From: Dictyobacter vulcani
Lineage (GTDB): Bacteria > Chloroflexota > Ktedonobacteria > Ktedonobacterales > Ktedonobacteraceae
DNA length: 64,000 nt
Reading direction: 5' to 3'
Assembly: GCF_008974265.1 (NCBI RefSeq)
Contig: NZ_BKZW01000002.1
Location: 310,001-374,000, forward strand
Shown here: piece after piece, positions 29,291-38,240 of the stretch
Layout: the number at the start of each line of letters is the position of its first letter
Position numbering within the stretch: position 1 is the first letter of the stretch
The notes under the pieces: model-generated
What the model saw: the letters and a program-made list of their open reading frames with translations, nothing else
Databases searched by the model: none
What the model was told of the DNA's origin: nothing
Translations under genes and position numbers: made by a program

Positions 29291-29923
29291 GGTTCCTGAC
29301 TGTGTGCATCCGTACCTTTCATTTTCAAAATGGCTCGTGCCCAGAATTCCTCGGGAAAAATGTTTTACGGCTATCTTTGCATGCGCTTAGCTTAAATCTG
29401 CATTTCATGAATAGCTGTATCAGATTTTTCACACCTGTTGTTGTTGTAAAATCTGTTTTGTCTTATTGGAATACAGGCCCAACACCTCCGTGACTAATGT
29501 GCTGGTTATGTCGCCAATAATCTCTTGCATTTTTGTATGCGACTGATGGATACGCATAGTTTTTGCACTCCAAATTGGATAGTTGAAAGACGCCATGAAG
29601 CCAGCCTACTGAGACTGTTCTGACTAGTCACGGTTTATATGACACTTCTAATAGTAGCAAGTTGTTCTCCTGCCAAACTCCTGTATCGTGCACAAAATCT
29701 GCTATGCTGACTCCTATGAACCTCTTTTTTCATAGGTTTATTCTGTGGTTGAGTGACAACGTAAATTGGGGTTGTTGGAGACATGAGCTAACATGGTAGA
29801 AGCATATTTTTGATTCCTTTTTCTCTTGCATTGTGGAGGAGAGATTATTTCTGCAGAAATGAAATGAAAGAGCGCGTTTGGAGTGTAATACGCTAAATTT
29901 GCTGGTGTTGACTGTAGTGCAGA
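29291..29923. other. Gene-free stretch
   Basis: No frame with family resemblance is seen on either strand. Short frames at 29251-29493 and 29878-30099 lack ribosome sites and codon structure; the second overlaps the endonuclease-like gene in antisense. Confidence 0.4.
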
Positions 29924-30758
29924 CTATGAACGAGTATGAATGCGGGTGTAAAGACCAAGATGATCGGAAAGGTACTGATCCTCCTGGTTTGATAGAGAAA
30001 ATTTTTCCTGAAAAAGGAATGCTTTATGGTCAATATGGAACGGATTTTGTGAAACAGCAAAAATATAATCAATACAGTGTGGAATTTGGCCAGGAATGAG
30101 GAACTCTTGATGGTAGGTAGGACTTTCATCATATTCAAAAAGATCCTTTGCCTGTGACATAGCGATAAATTTTTGATAAAGATCGCTCCATTTGGGAATG
30201 TTAAAATCACCAGAAACAATGAGAAGCTGTCCACTTCTTTTTTGAGTAAAGACGTTCAGCTGATCTACGAGAGCGGCGATATCATGTTCATGTGCGCTAT
30301 AGTATCTACTACGTGCTGACCAATCGGCGTCACCATTGGCGACTAAATGAACATTACAGATGGTCAACAACTTTTCGGTGTGTGTAGATACGAGCATGCC
30401 TTTTTTTTTCATGGATCGTTTTAGTCGATTGATCCACTTTTTTTTTCTTGGTTCAGCTGCTGGTGGAAAGTTAATAAATTCAACTGTTGTAAGAGGAGAT
30501 CGTGAGAAGGTGACTAAACCGTTTCGGACCGAATATTCCATGCTTATAAGCAGCATAAGGATAGGAGCAAAGCGATTTTTTGAAAGTACGAAGAGAATCA
30601 TACGACCATACTTCTTGGAGATTGATTATATCTGGTGAAAGTTGCTCCAACCTCTGACCGATGAGGCTATGTTTTTCCCTCACGAATGATGATGGAAAAA
30701 CCACCCCATGTGTATTGAAACTTGCAAATGAGAATGTACAATAGTTTCTTTCTGTCAT
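29924..30758 (-). pseudogene. Endonuclease/exonuclease/phosphatase protein, frameshifted
   Basis: Two minus-strand frames together make an EEP-fold protein of about 275 residues. The first (from ATG 30758) has FASFNTHGV and DIINLQEVW (metal-binding N and E). The second contains NVHLVANGD, LIVSGDFNIPKW (GDFN active site) and QYLSDHLGLYT (SDH). The frame changes near 30520, within CGAAACGGTTTAG, where ...KHGIFGPKR would pass to GLVTFSRSPL. All catalytic motifs survive, so a sequencing error is as likely as a true frameshift. The family includes phosphodiesterases and nucleases; the substrate is unknown. Confidence 0.8.
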
Positions 30759-31356
30759 TTCTTGCCTCTAAGACTTTTTGCTTCTTCTAACGTGTATCAT
30801 ACGACAATCTAAAATAGAATATCACAGGCATTTAATTTCAATAGTTCAAGAGAAGCAGACAATCGAGCGTTAAGGTCCATATATCTCGATTGCCTGTGAA
30901 TGCGACCTACAAATAAGCTTTTTCGAGCATCATTATGTACTGCTTGAGCTTTAGCTGTAACTCATCAACACATACCATGATAGTTTCAATCCTCATCGTT
31001 CCTCTAGGCCGAGGAAAAATGCAACGCGGCTCAGTTGATGCAATCCACAGGAATACTTTTCAACATCTCTTCTCATCATCTAAAGCCCCAAATAAGGTGG
31101 GCCCATTTCTCCCTGATCTCAAGATGCGAGGCTTCCTGGACCGATCATGTGAATGTTTTGAAGAATTTTTATACAGAGTGTGGTAGGAGGCGGCGTAGCA
31201 AATAGAGAGGATGGTAGGAGATGCGCAGTAGTGCATTTTGTTATTCTACGTGCAGAGAGATGTGACTAATCTACATGTCAAATGTATTTAGTCCGCCATT
31301 TCTTCTTGATATGTTGTTTGATTCTTATCTCTACTAGAAGAAGGAGAGAACTACTC
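30759..31356. other. Gene-free stretch before lanthipeptide genes
   Basis: Nothing convincing is encoded. The short frame at 30935-31186 has no known resemblance. The stretch probably contains the promoter of the lanthipeptide operon; I could not pick a convincing -35/-10 pair. Confidence 0.4.
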
Positions 31357-31539
31357 ATGGAAAACACAACATGTGTGCATGGATCTTCCCTGACCGAGCA
31401 ACAGGATACTGCTGGTGGTATTGATTTGGATATTCGTGTTACTGAGTATATCCAGCCTGCCACTGATGAGATGGCTCAGGGATCTGGCTATCTCACATGC
31501 AAAACAGATTCAACATGTGACGGATCTAACGCCTGCTGA
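31357..31539 (+). CDS. lanA: Class I lanthipeptide precursor
   Basis: The product is a 60-residue peptide from ATG 31357 with AAGGAGAG eight bases upstream. The leader contains GGIDLDIRV, a match to the F(N/D)LD-type box by which class I dehydratases bind their substrates, then QPATDEMAQG. The likely core is SGYLTCKTDSTCDGSNAC: three Cys and several Ser/Thr, enough for up to three (methyl)lanthionine rings, ending in Cys. A protease site after the Gly-containing segment is plausible but not provable. LanC and LanB genes follow, which supports the call. Because LanB is broken, the peptide would not now be modified unless another dehydratase exists elsewhere. Confidence 0.85.
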   Translation: MENTTCVHGSSLTEQQDTAGGIDLDIRVTEYIQPATDEMAQGSGYLTCKTDSTCDGSNAC

Positions 31540-31563
31540 TTACACTTCTGGCAGTTTGCGCCT

Positions 31564-31599
31564 AAACGAACAACGGCTCTTCCGGGCCGTTGTTCGTTT
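31564..31599 (+). terminator. Attenuator hairpin between lanA and lanC
   Basis: A perfect 14-bp stem (AAACGAACAACGGC / GCCGTTGTTCGTTT) with an eight-base loop starts 25 bases after the precursor stop. The descending arm ends in only three Ts before GCC. Such a hairpin normally lets most transcripts stop after the precursor gene, so that the peptide exceeds the enzymes. Confidence 0.7.
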
Positions 31600-31616
31600 G
31601 CCGAGAGAAAGGAGTA

Positions 31617-32930
31617 ATGCGTGTGACTCAGTATTCCTGGATGGTATCGGTTGATCCGTCACTATGTGAGCGCGTTTTTCAAGTGATTTTACCTATCGCT
31701 GATCGGTTGGCTGATCCAGATGTCGTTACTGCTCTGACCCATGACGTGGACCCTTTGTATTGGTGGGATGCTTCCCTGGCGGCTGGATTTCCTGGCCTGG
31801 CACTATTCTATCTTTTTCTTGCGCGTGGTACTCAGGAAAAGAAATGGCTGGATGTTGCCTATGTCTATCTTGATCGAGCCGTTGAAGCTACCCATACGCA
31901 TCCCTTAGATCGTCCCAATCTTTCCAAAGGAACAGCTGGGATGACATTGTTGCTGTCCCTTTTTTGCGATCAGGATGAACGTTTTACCAGGATTCGACAC
32001 GATTTGGATGAACGTTTGGCCCGTCAAGTCCTTGATTACAATTGGTGGATGTCCATTGATAATCAATTGCTGCTCCAATATGATCTTATTGTTGGCGTTT
32101 CTGGTGCGCTTGCCTCTTTGGTGCGTACAGGTGTTCATAGAGGGATTATTCAGGAGGCAATTGAGCGCCTAATCCATCATCTTCTTCAATTCGTGACAGG
32201 TGAGAAGCAGCACTATCAACGATGGGCTGTCCCTGCTACCTTCTTTCCAACGGCCCGACAACGGTATTTGACATTACCTGTGATCAATTGTGGGCTAGCT
32301 CATGGCATACCTGGTCCTTTAGTCGCCCTTTCTTTAGCCTGGCAGACAGGCTATCGTATCGATGGACAATTTGCGGCTATGCAGATGCTAGCTTCCTGGT
32401 TAGCATCACACTATGTTACGACCCCATGGGGCATAGACTGGCCAGACATTATCCCGATACGATCTTCTCCAGAGCCTGAGAGGTTTCAGGTACCAGCACG
32501 GTCTGGCTGGTGTTATGGTGCTCCGGGTGTTCTCAGGAGTTTGCAAATTGCTGGGCAAGCATTGTCCGATGTAATGCTTCAGAAACAGATTCTCCATGGT
32601 TTGGATGCCCTGATTATGCGTCCTATTGAAAGCCGCCAGGTCGATCCTTTGACCCTTTGCCACGGTCAAAGTGGTCTATTGCTCATATCTACCCACTTTT
32701 TTCAAGAAACTGGTCGAAGTGACGTACGAGACCAGATCACGAGGCTGGTTGAGCGGATTCTTGCGGAAGTTCATATGGATACTCCCGTTGGATTCAGGTA
32801 TGTGTTTCGGCCGGGCCACTCTGTGAATTCTCCTGGTCTTTTTCTTGGCGTATCAGGCACCTTGCTTGCTCTTTTAGCAGCCAGCACGAATATTGCACCC
32901 GTTTGGGATCGTGCTCTCTTGCTCTCATAA
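31617..32930 (+). CDS. lanC: Lanthionine synthetase C-like cyclase
   Basis: The product has about 438 residues. ATG 31617 is chosen although GGAG is only two bases away; GTG 31623 is better spaced and may be the real start. LanC landmarks are in order: NCGLAHGIPGP near 225 (conserved H and G), GWCYGAPGV near 297 (zinc Cys) and LCHGQSGLL near 347 (Cys-His zinc pair). The double alpha-barrel pattern of G-x-x-G repeats (GFPGLALF, KGTAGMTLLL, GVSGALASL, GVSGTLLALL) is also present. LanC catalyses Michael addition of Cys thiols to dehydrated Ser/Thr. The protein looks intact and belongs with the precursor upstream and LanB downstream. Confidence 0.93.
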   Translation: MRVTQYSWMVSVDPSLCERVFQVILPIADRLADPDVVTALTHDVDPLYWWDASLAAGFPGLALFYLFLARGTQEKKWLDVAYVYLDRAVEATHTHPLDRPNLSKGTAGMTLLLSLFCDQDERFTRIRHDLDERLARQVLDYNWWMSIDNQLLLQYDLIVGVSGALASLVRTGVHRGIIQEAIERLIHHLLQFVTGEKQHYQRWAVPATFFPTARQRYLTLPVINCGLAHGIPGPLVALSLAWQTGYRIDGQFAAMQMLASWLASHYVTTPWGIDWPDIIPIRSSPEPERFQVPARSGWCYGAPGVLRSLQIAGQALSDVMLQKQILHGLDALIMRPIESRQVDPLTLCHGQSGLLLISTHFFQETGRSDVRDQITRLVERILAEVHMDTPVGFRYVFRPGHSVNSPGLFLGVSGTLLALLAASTNIAPVWDRALLLS

Positions 32931-33012
32931 GGTAAGCACCATTTGTGCTGCTCTAGAAAAAAACTTCAAAGAAATGGCATGACCTTTCTATGATTCCAGA
33001 AAGGAGAGACGT

Positions 33013-34143
33013 ATGGAAACACAGCATGGGCTTTTTACCCTGGCACCCGATCAAACTATCTATTGTTCAAAAGGAACTTTTTTGGTACGCGTACCAGCGT
33101 TTCCTCTCACCACCTTTTTACACCTGACTGAGCAGGGCTGCCTGCTGGAGACGAGTCAGGAAGATAAGCTTGACGAGGTGTTTTCCTGTTTACTACAACA
33201 AGGATACGATCAGGTGCGTGCGCTGATGACTGATTCTGAATTTTTACGGGTTGCTTTATCGCTGGCAAGTCAAGATTTGGTACGGGGGTTCTCACGTCTC
33301 CAATATGATACAGCCTCGCCAGTTCGGATGAAACGTGTTTATTCACGACTTATCAGGTATGTGGTGCGTATGAGTACCCGCGCTACACCCTTTGGACTCT
33401 TTGCTGGGGTCGCTCTTGGAACCATTGCTGATACGACCCGGCTTACTCTTGGTGAACGAGCCTTTGATCATTTACATGTCCGGCCTGATATAGGGTGGTT
33501 ATATGCTTTTTTGCGTGATCGAGAACAGCAAAAGCATGCTCTGGCACAGATGCGTTTGATGGTGAACTCGACAGCACACGTTGTTGGGAATCGCGTGCTC
33601 ATTGCTTCTGTGGATGGATTTGGGAATGTTGGGAAAGAGACGCTTTCTCTGCGTGCTGCTCCACTCTTACGACATATTCTAGAAATCGCACGTCAGCCTA
33701 TTTTATATACTGATCTAGTTGATTCTATTTCGTATTCTTTTCCAGAACTGCTTGAGCCACAGATCCATATAGTGCTTCAGCAACTTTGGAATGCTCATGT
33801 CTTTATCAGTATGCTTCATCCGCCATTGACAGGTGGCGAACCCACTGCATTTGTGTTGAAACAAATGCAGACATTACCTCAATCGCCATGGGGACAACGT
33901 TTGCAAGACGAGCTTACATCATTGGAACAATCACTCAATTCCATTCAGCGAGTTGGCATATCTGCTTGTGATGCATTGGAGGAGCAATTCTCCAAATTGT
34001 TTGTGCTCCAAGATACGTTGGTCCCAGGGTATCGTCATCCCCTGGTGCAGGTCGATGCGGCTCTGATGATGGAGAAGCCTTCTCTTCATACGAGCGTTGC
34101 TGTCTCTGTCGAAGAGGCCGCAGACGTTTTGCTGCGTCTTAGT
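33013..34143 (+). pseudogene. lanB: LanB-type dehydratase, truncated by IS
   Basis: About 377 residues of a LanB N-terminal domain. It starts at ATG 33013 after AGAAAGGAG and contains the signature RMSTRATPFGLFAGVALG near residue 118 and VRPDIGWLYAFL. Full-length LanB proteins are around 1,000 residues and use glutamyl-tRNA to activate Ser/Thr. Here the C-terminal two thirds are absent. The last codons come from the IS end at 34144, and sequence beyond the IS at 36428 does not resume lanB. The cluster is therefore inactive as a self-contained pathway. Confidence 0.9.
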
Positions 34144-36428
34144 ACCCACGGGATGCGCAACGAGATTTGTAACTGATCCGCAGAGACTGGCGAAACGCTA
34201 AAAAAAAGTGTCTCCTATAAGAGAAGAAACCTCAAAATTTTTCTCAGAAGGAGGACACCTTTCTAGTATGACGCATTCGACCACCACCGTCCAGACGACT
34301 CCAGAGTCGCAACCTTCCACTCCCAATTGGATGGGAGAAGCGGCAGCTTTTGCTCAGAGCCTCACCCAGACGGGTATTCTCACGGCTATCACCCAACGAG
34401 TCCGCTTCGCGCGCGCCCGGATGGGGACCTACGATCTCATCGATTTTGTCGTGGTCCTCGTCGGCTACGCGCTTTCCGGTGAACCGACCTTGCAAGCCTT
34501 TTACGAGCGCCTTGTGCCGTTTGCCGACGAGTTCATGGCCTTCTTTGGCCGCCAGCGTTTGCCCTCGCGCTCCGCGCTCTCTCGCTTTTTGGCGGCGCTG
34601 GATCAGGCCAGCGTCGAAAACATGCGTACCCTCTTCCAGCAAGACGTGCAGGCCCGCACGTCGTTTCCTGATCCCGGCGGGATCATCGATCGGTGTGGGC
34701 AGAGCTGGCTGGTCGCGGATGTGGATGGCACCCGAAAGGTCGCTCGCCAACGCGCCTTGCCCCAGGCCGAGTCGCTGCCTGCTGCGCGCCGTCGCTTTGA
34801 CCAGGTGTGCGCCAAAGGGTATCAGGGCCGCAAGCGCGGGGAAGTCGTACGCACCAGGACCGTGGTGCTCCAAGCTCATACCCATCAGTTTCTGGGAACC
34901 TTTGGAGGGTCGGGCAACGGCGATTACCGGGGCGAACTGCTGCGAGCGATCCAGGTTCTGCTCGACTATGGAAAGCAGGTTGGTGTACCTGCCCAGCAGA
35001 TCGTCATCCGCCTCGACGGCCTGTATGGCAATGCTGCTCCTCTCTGCGATGTCCTCACCTCGGGCCTGGCAGTGGTGGCCCGCCACAAGGATTACCACCT
35101 GCTGGATGTGGCGGAAATGCAGGCCGTGTTGGCTGCCGCTCCCGCTGCCACCTGTACGCACCCCGAAAGCCAGATGACCCGGACCCTGTTTGATTGTCCA
35201 GCCGTCCCGCTTTCCCCTACGGGGCCTCTGGTACGCGTGATCGTGGCGACCCATCCAGCCACCTCAGACCCTCCCTCCGTTGGGGAGCAGCGAGCGGAGA
35301 CTGTCTACGAGCTCTTTGTTTCAACGCTGCCTTGCCCTGCCTTCAGCGCCAAAGATGTCCTGGATGTGTATCTGCATCGCGGTTCTTTTGAAACCGTGCT
35401 GGCGGATGAAGATGGTGAACAGGACGCTGACCGTTGGGTCTCTCACACGGCCTGGGGACAGGAATGCTTCCAGATCCTGGTTCAGTGGCTCTGGAACCTG
35501 CGGATGGAACTCGGCCTGCATCTGACTCCCGCAACAGTGCGCACGACCGAATTTGCTCCGGCTCACGCAGTTTTGCCAGTCGCTCTCAGTGAGCCAGCCG
35601 TTCCCAGTGGGTCAGCCGCTCCGGTAATCTATGGTCCTGCGCAGTGGGCCAAACGCTCGTTTACCGGCGGTTTTCCTGGCTCAGTGTTTACGCTGCAACC
35701 CGACGGTACCTTGCGCTGTCCCGCTGATCATCCGCTGTACGCGCAAGAGCGTCGACCCGAACATGATGGCTCTCTGCGTGTCTTGTATGCGGGCCGCATT
35801 GGCTTCTGTCGGGCTTGCCCCTTGCGCGAGCAGTGTCAAGAACATCCTTCCACCAAAAAACCACGCCGCGTCAGTGCCGTCTTCTGGCCTCTGCCTCCTG
35901 ATCCGCTCTCTGCTCCTGCGGTGCCATCCTTGCCGCATGTTCCCGTCGTGTCTCCGTCGGCTCCCTTGCTCTGGCGCGATTGGCCTCGTCGCTCTGTGCG
36001 CCGTCACTGGACCCAGCTCCTACGGCGAGAAACAGCCACCTTTTCCTGGGAAGCTTGCCCTCAGTCCTCACAGCCAGCACATCCTCTGAAGCCAGACGAG
36101 ACGCTGCTGACTCGCGAGCAGCGTGCTCATTATCGGCTCTCCTGGTCCCAGCGCCTCGCTCGCAATGCCCGTTCCGCTGATGCTCCCAGGCTCTCTGTTC
36201 TTTTACATGGCCTGCCCGTCCGCTTCTTCGAAACGTTTGGCCCTCCTGCTCAAGCCGTCGCGTAAGCCTTTTTTCCTGTCTTTGGCAACCCTTCCGATGC
36301 GCTGCTGGCTGGGCATCACCTCTTCATCGAAGTCTATCGATGCAAGGCTTTTGCTTCCTTTCCTTTTCCTGTTGAGGTTTTCAATTGATTCCATTGCCTG
36401 AGTTTACCTCGTTGCGCATCCCGTGGGT
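34144..36428 (+). mobile_element. DDE IS element, about 2.29 kb
   Basis: Perfect inverted ends of 21 bases start ACCCACGGGATGCGCAAC on the left (34144-34164) and mirror at 36408-36428. No direct target duplication is found (AGT on the left, TGC on the right), in line with loss of adjacent lanB sequence. The GC-rich interior differs sharply from the flanks and suggests recent arrival. Confidence 0.88.
34268..36265 (+). CDS. DDE transposase of the 2.29-kb IS
   Basis: The product has about 665 residues from ATG 34268, which follows GAAGGAGGACACC. The DDE residues are plausible in SWLVADVDGTRKVARQ (D), QIVIRLDGLYGNA (D) and DVYLHRGSFETVLADEDGEQ (E), the latter in an IS4-like Y-x-x-R-x-x-x-E arrangement. 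A Cys-rich region near residue 520 (CRACPLREQC) may bind zinc. The gene seems intact. The codon choice is GC-rich relative to neighbouring genes. A very long antisense frame here is a composition artefact. Confidence 0.87.
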   Translation: MTHSTTTVQTTPESQPSTPNWMGEAAAFAQSLTQTGILTAITQRVRFARARMGTYDLIDFVVVLVGYALSGEPTLQAFYERLVPFADEFMAFFGRQRLPSRSALSRFLAALDQASVENMRTLFQQDVQARTSFPDPGGIIDRCGQSWLVADVDGTRKVARQRALPQAESLPAARRRFDQVCAKGYQGRKRGEVVRTRTVVLQAHTHQFLGTFGGSGNGDYRGELLRAIQVLLDYGKQVGVPAQQIVIRLDGLYGNAAPLCDVLTSGLAVVARHKDYHLLDVAEMQAVLAAAPAATCTHPESQMTRTLFDCPAVPLSPTGPLVRVIVATHPATSDPPSVGEQRAETVYELFVSTLPCPAFSAKDVLDVYLHRGSFETVLADEDGEQDADRWVSHTAWGQECFQILVQWLWNLRMELGLHLTPATVRTTEFAPAHAVLPVALSEPAVPSGSAAPVIYGPAQWAKRSFTGGFPGSVFTLQPDGTLRCPADHPLYAQERRPEHDGSLRVLYAGRIGFCRACPLREQCQEHPSTKKPRRVSAVFWPLPPDPLSAPAVPSLPHVPVVSPSAPLLWRDWPRRSVRRHWTQLLRRETATFSWEACPQSSQPAHPLKPDETLLTREQRAHYRLSWSQRLARNARSADAPRLSVLLHGLPVRFFETFGPPAQAVA

Positions 36429-36989
36429 TGCCGGAATGCATCATATAATTTGATTTCAGCTCTTTTTTTGGGATCTTTTCGCACAGGGTTAGATAGTTCT
36501 TCTGGATAGATTCTGACCATTTTTGAACTCCCTAGTTGTAAGCATATATAGAAAAGAAAAGTATGAGAAAACACTAATAGATAGATATTTGGTTCATAAT
36601 TATAACATATTTAAATTCAGCAAGTAAAGCTTTTGTATGTTAAGATTACATATTTTATTATATAAATATGTCCATGCATTTCTTATAATGTCAGACGCAA
36701 TTGTAGAAGTAGGCAAAGTGGTAGTTGTAAGTATTTCATGACATATAAGGAGGCTAATATTTTTTGCTATTAAGTTATTATTGATTCATATAGTAAGGAG
36801 ACTTTACATTATTAATATTTATATTAAGTTGATATTGTTTAAATTTACTGTTTTTCTATTCGAAATTGCCACATTGTACTTTAAAATAGTGAGAGTGGTA
36901 ACTAAATTGCATGTTATAATTGTTGCTATATAAGTATATTGGCTATTTAAAATGGTGGATGTTCTTTATAGCTCAAAAGGACTGAGCGA
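36429..36989. other. Very AT-rich gene-free stretch
   Basis: No supported gene is found. Base composition between about 36530 and 36960 is extremely AT-rich with many TATA-like strings, unlike either neighbour. It may be a promoter-rich junction or horizontally acquired spacer DNA. It precedes the small gene split by the IS5 element. Confidence 0.45.
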
Positions 36990-37015
36990 ATGAGAAGGAA
37001 GCGGCCTGATACTAG

Positions 37016-37867
37016 GGCGTGTTTGCAAATAGCCGATAGAAAGGAGTATGAGAAGAGGCGAATTGAGCGATGAGCAATGGGAAAAGCTGGCCCCCTTGCT
37101 GCCGCCGCAAAAGCCCCATGTGGGTCGTCCAGCACATGATCATCGTCTGATTCTGAATGGCATTCTTTGGATTTTACGGACGGGAGCCCCTTGGAGAGAT
37201 CTTCCCGAGCGATATGGTCCGTGGAGAACCGTGGCAAGCCGATTTTATCGCTGGGTCAAGGCGGGAATCTGGCAGCACGTCCTGCAAGCCCTGCAGCAAC
37301 AAAGCGATGCCGCAGGCCACATTGATTGGGAAACGCATAGCGTTGATAGTACCGTGATTCGTGCCCACCAACATGCAGCAGGAGCAAAAGGGGGGATCAA
37401 AATCAAGAAGCATTAGGCAAGAGTCAAGGCGGTTTCAGCACGAAAGTGCATTTGCGAGTGGAAGGTCAAGGGAAACCGATGACGGTTGTGCTTACGGCAG
37501 GACATCGCCATGAAACGACCAAATTCGAATGCCTGATGGAGCAAGGGGCTGTCAAGAGAGCAGGACGAGGCCGTCCCAAGCTACGGCCAAAGCGGGTCCT
37601 GGGAGACAAAGCCTACAGTAGTCGTAAGATCCGGCGGTACCTCAAAAAGCGAGGAATTGATTACACGATTCCCCGCCGCAGCGACGAGACGCGCACCGGG
37701 CCATTTAACCGAGCCGTATATAAAAAGCGGAACCGCGTTGAACGCACGATCAATCGTCTCAAGCAGTTTCGGCGAGTAGCCACCCGCTATGAGAAGCGGG
37801 CGGTCAACTTCCTGGCTATGGTCACGCTTGCCTCTATTCTGCTTTGGTTATGATTTGCAAACACACC
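37016..37867 (+). mobile_element. IS5-family (IS427-like) element, 852 bp
   Basis: The ends GGCGTGTTTGCAAAT and GGTGTGTTTGCAAAT (read inward) are inverted repeats. A CTAG direct duplication flanks the element (37012-37015 and 37868-37871), fitting the YTAR targets of the IS427 group. Confidence 0.92.
37048..37853 (+). CDS. IS427-type transposase (two-frame)
   Basis: OrfA (37048-37416) starts MRRGELSDEQWEKLAPLLPP and includes HWDxx-like VDSTVIRAHQHA. OrfB (to 37853) includes GDKAYSSRKIRR and RVERTINRLKQFRRVATRYEK (catalytic E with the R/K motif). A -1 shift at AAAAGGGGGG near 37390 gives ...AKGGDQNQEALGKSQGGFST, the conserved IS427 junction. The programmed frameshift is therefore credible and the transposase may be functional. 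Confidence 0.9.
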
Positions 37868-38240
37868 CTAGTCCAGCAGCAGTGGAACAAAGTTTAATTG
37901 CTATAGGGTATACCCAAAGTATGGCCAATCTTATCGCAGGTGATTTTAAAATCATCGTCCCAATGATTCTAAAAGAGTTAGGTATAGAAAGAGTCGCTAA
38001 AATTATTGCATCCTCGCAGAAGGAATACGGTTTAAACGATACTTGGCTTACAACTACATTATCAAAAGCTGTAGTAGAATGGGCACAGCACGAATTAAAT
38101 AAGTACAAGCAGTCAGACTCTTCTCGTTAGTTTGATCAACATTACTGATGCTGTATACAAGTGGCAAATAGAAAATGGATGTATATTGCTGCTTAATCAG
38201 GCTTTGTAGTGCTTTATGAGAAAGTAAAAGGGATTTTTGT

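Larger units (their letters stand above)
36990..38130 (+). pseudogene. Small alpha-helical protein split by IS5-type element
   Basis: Removing the IS (37016-37867) and one CTAG duplication joins MRRKRPDT (from ATG 36990, with AAAAGGA eight bases upstream) in frame to SPAAVEQSLIAIGYTQSMAN. The frame then runs on through ...MILKELGIERVAKIIASSQK to TAG at 38128. The restored protein has about 94 residues and is helical and soluble. It lies just upstream of, and in the same direction as, the 569-residue/PLD-like gene pair, so it may be a third component of that unit. I do not recognise its family. Confidence 0.75.

Noticed and set aside
34244..35254. 336-residue antisense frame inside the IS transposase
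   Set aside because: High GC content keeps the antisense frame open; no ribosome site or family resemblance, and the plus-strand transposase is clear.
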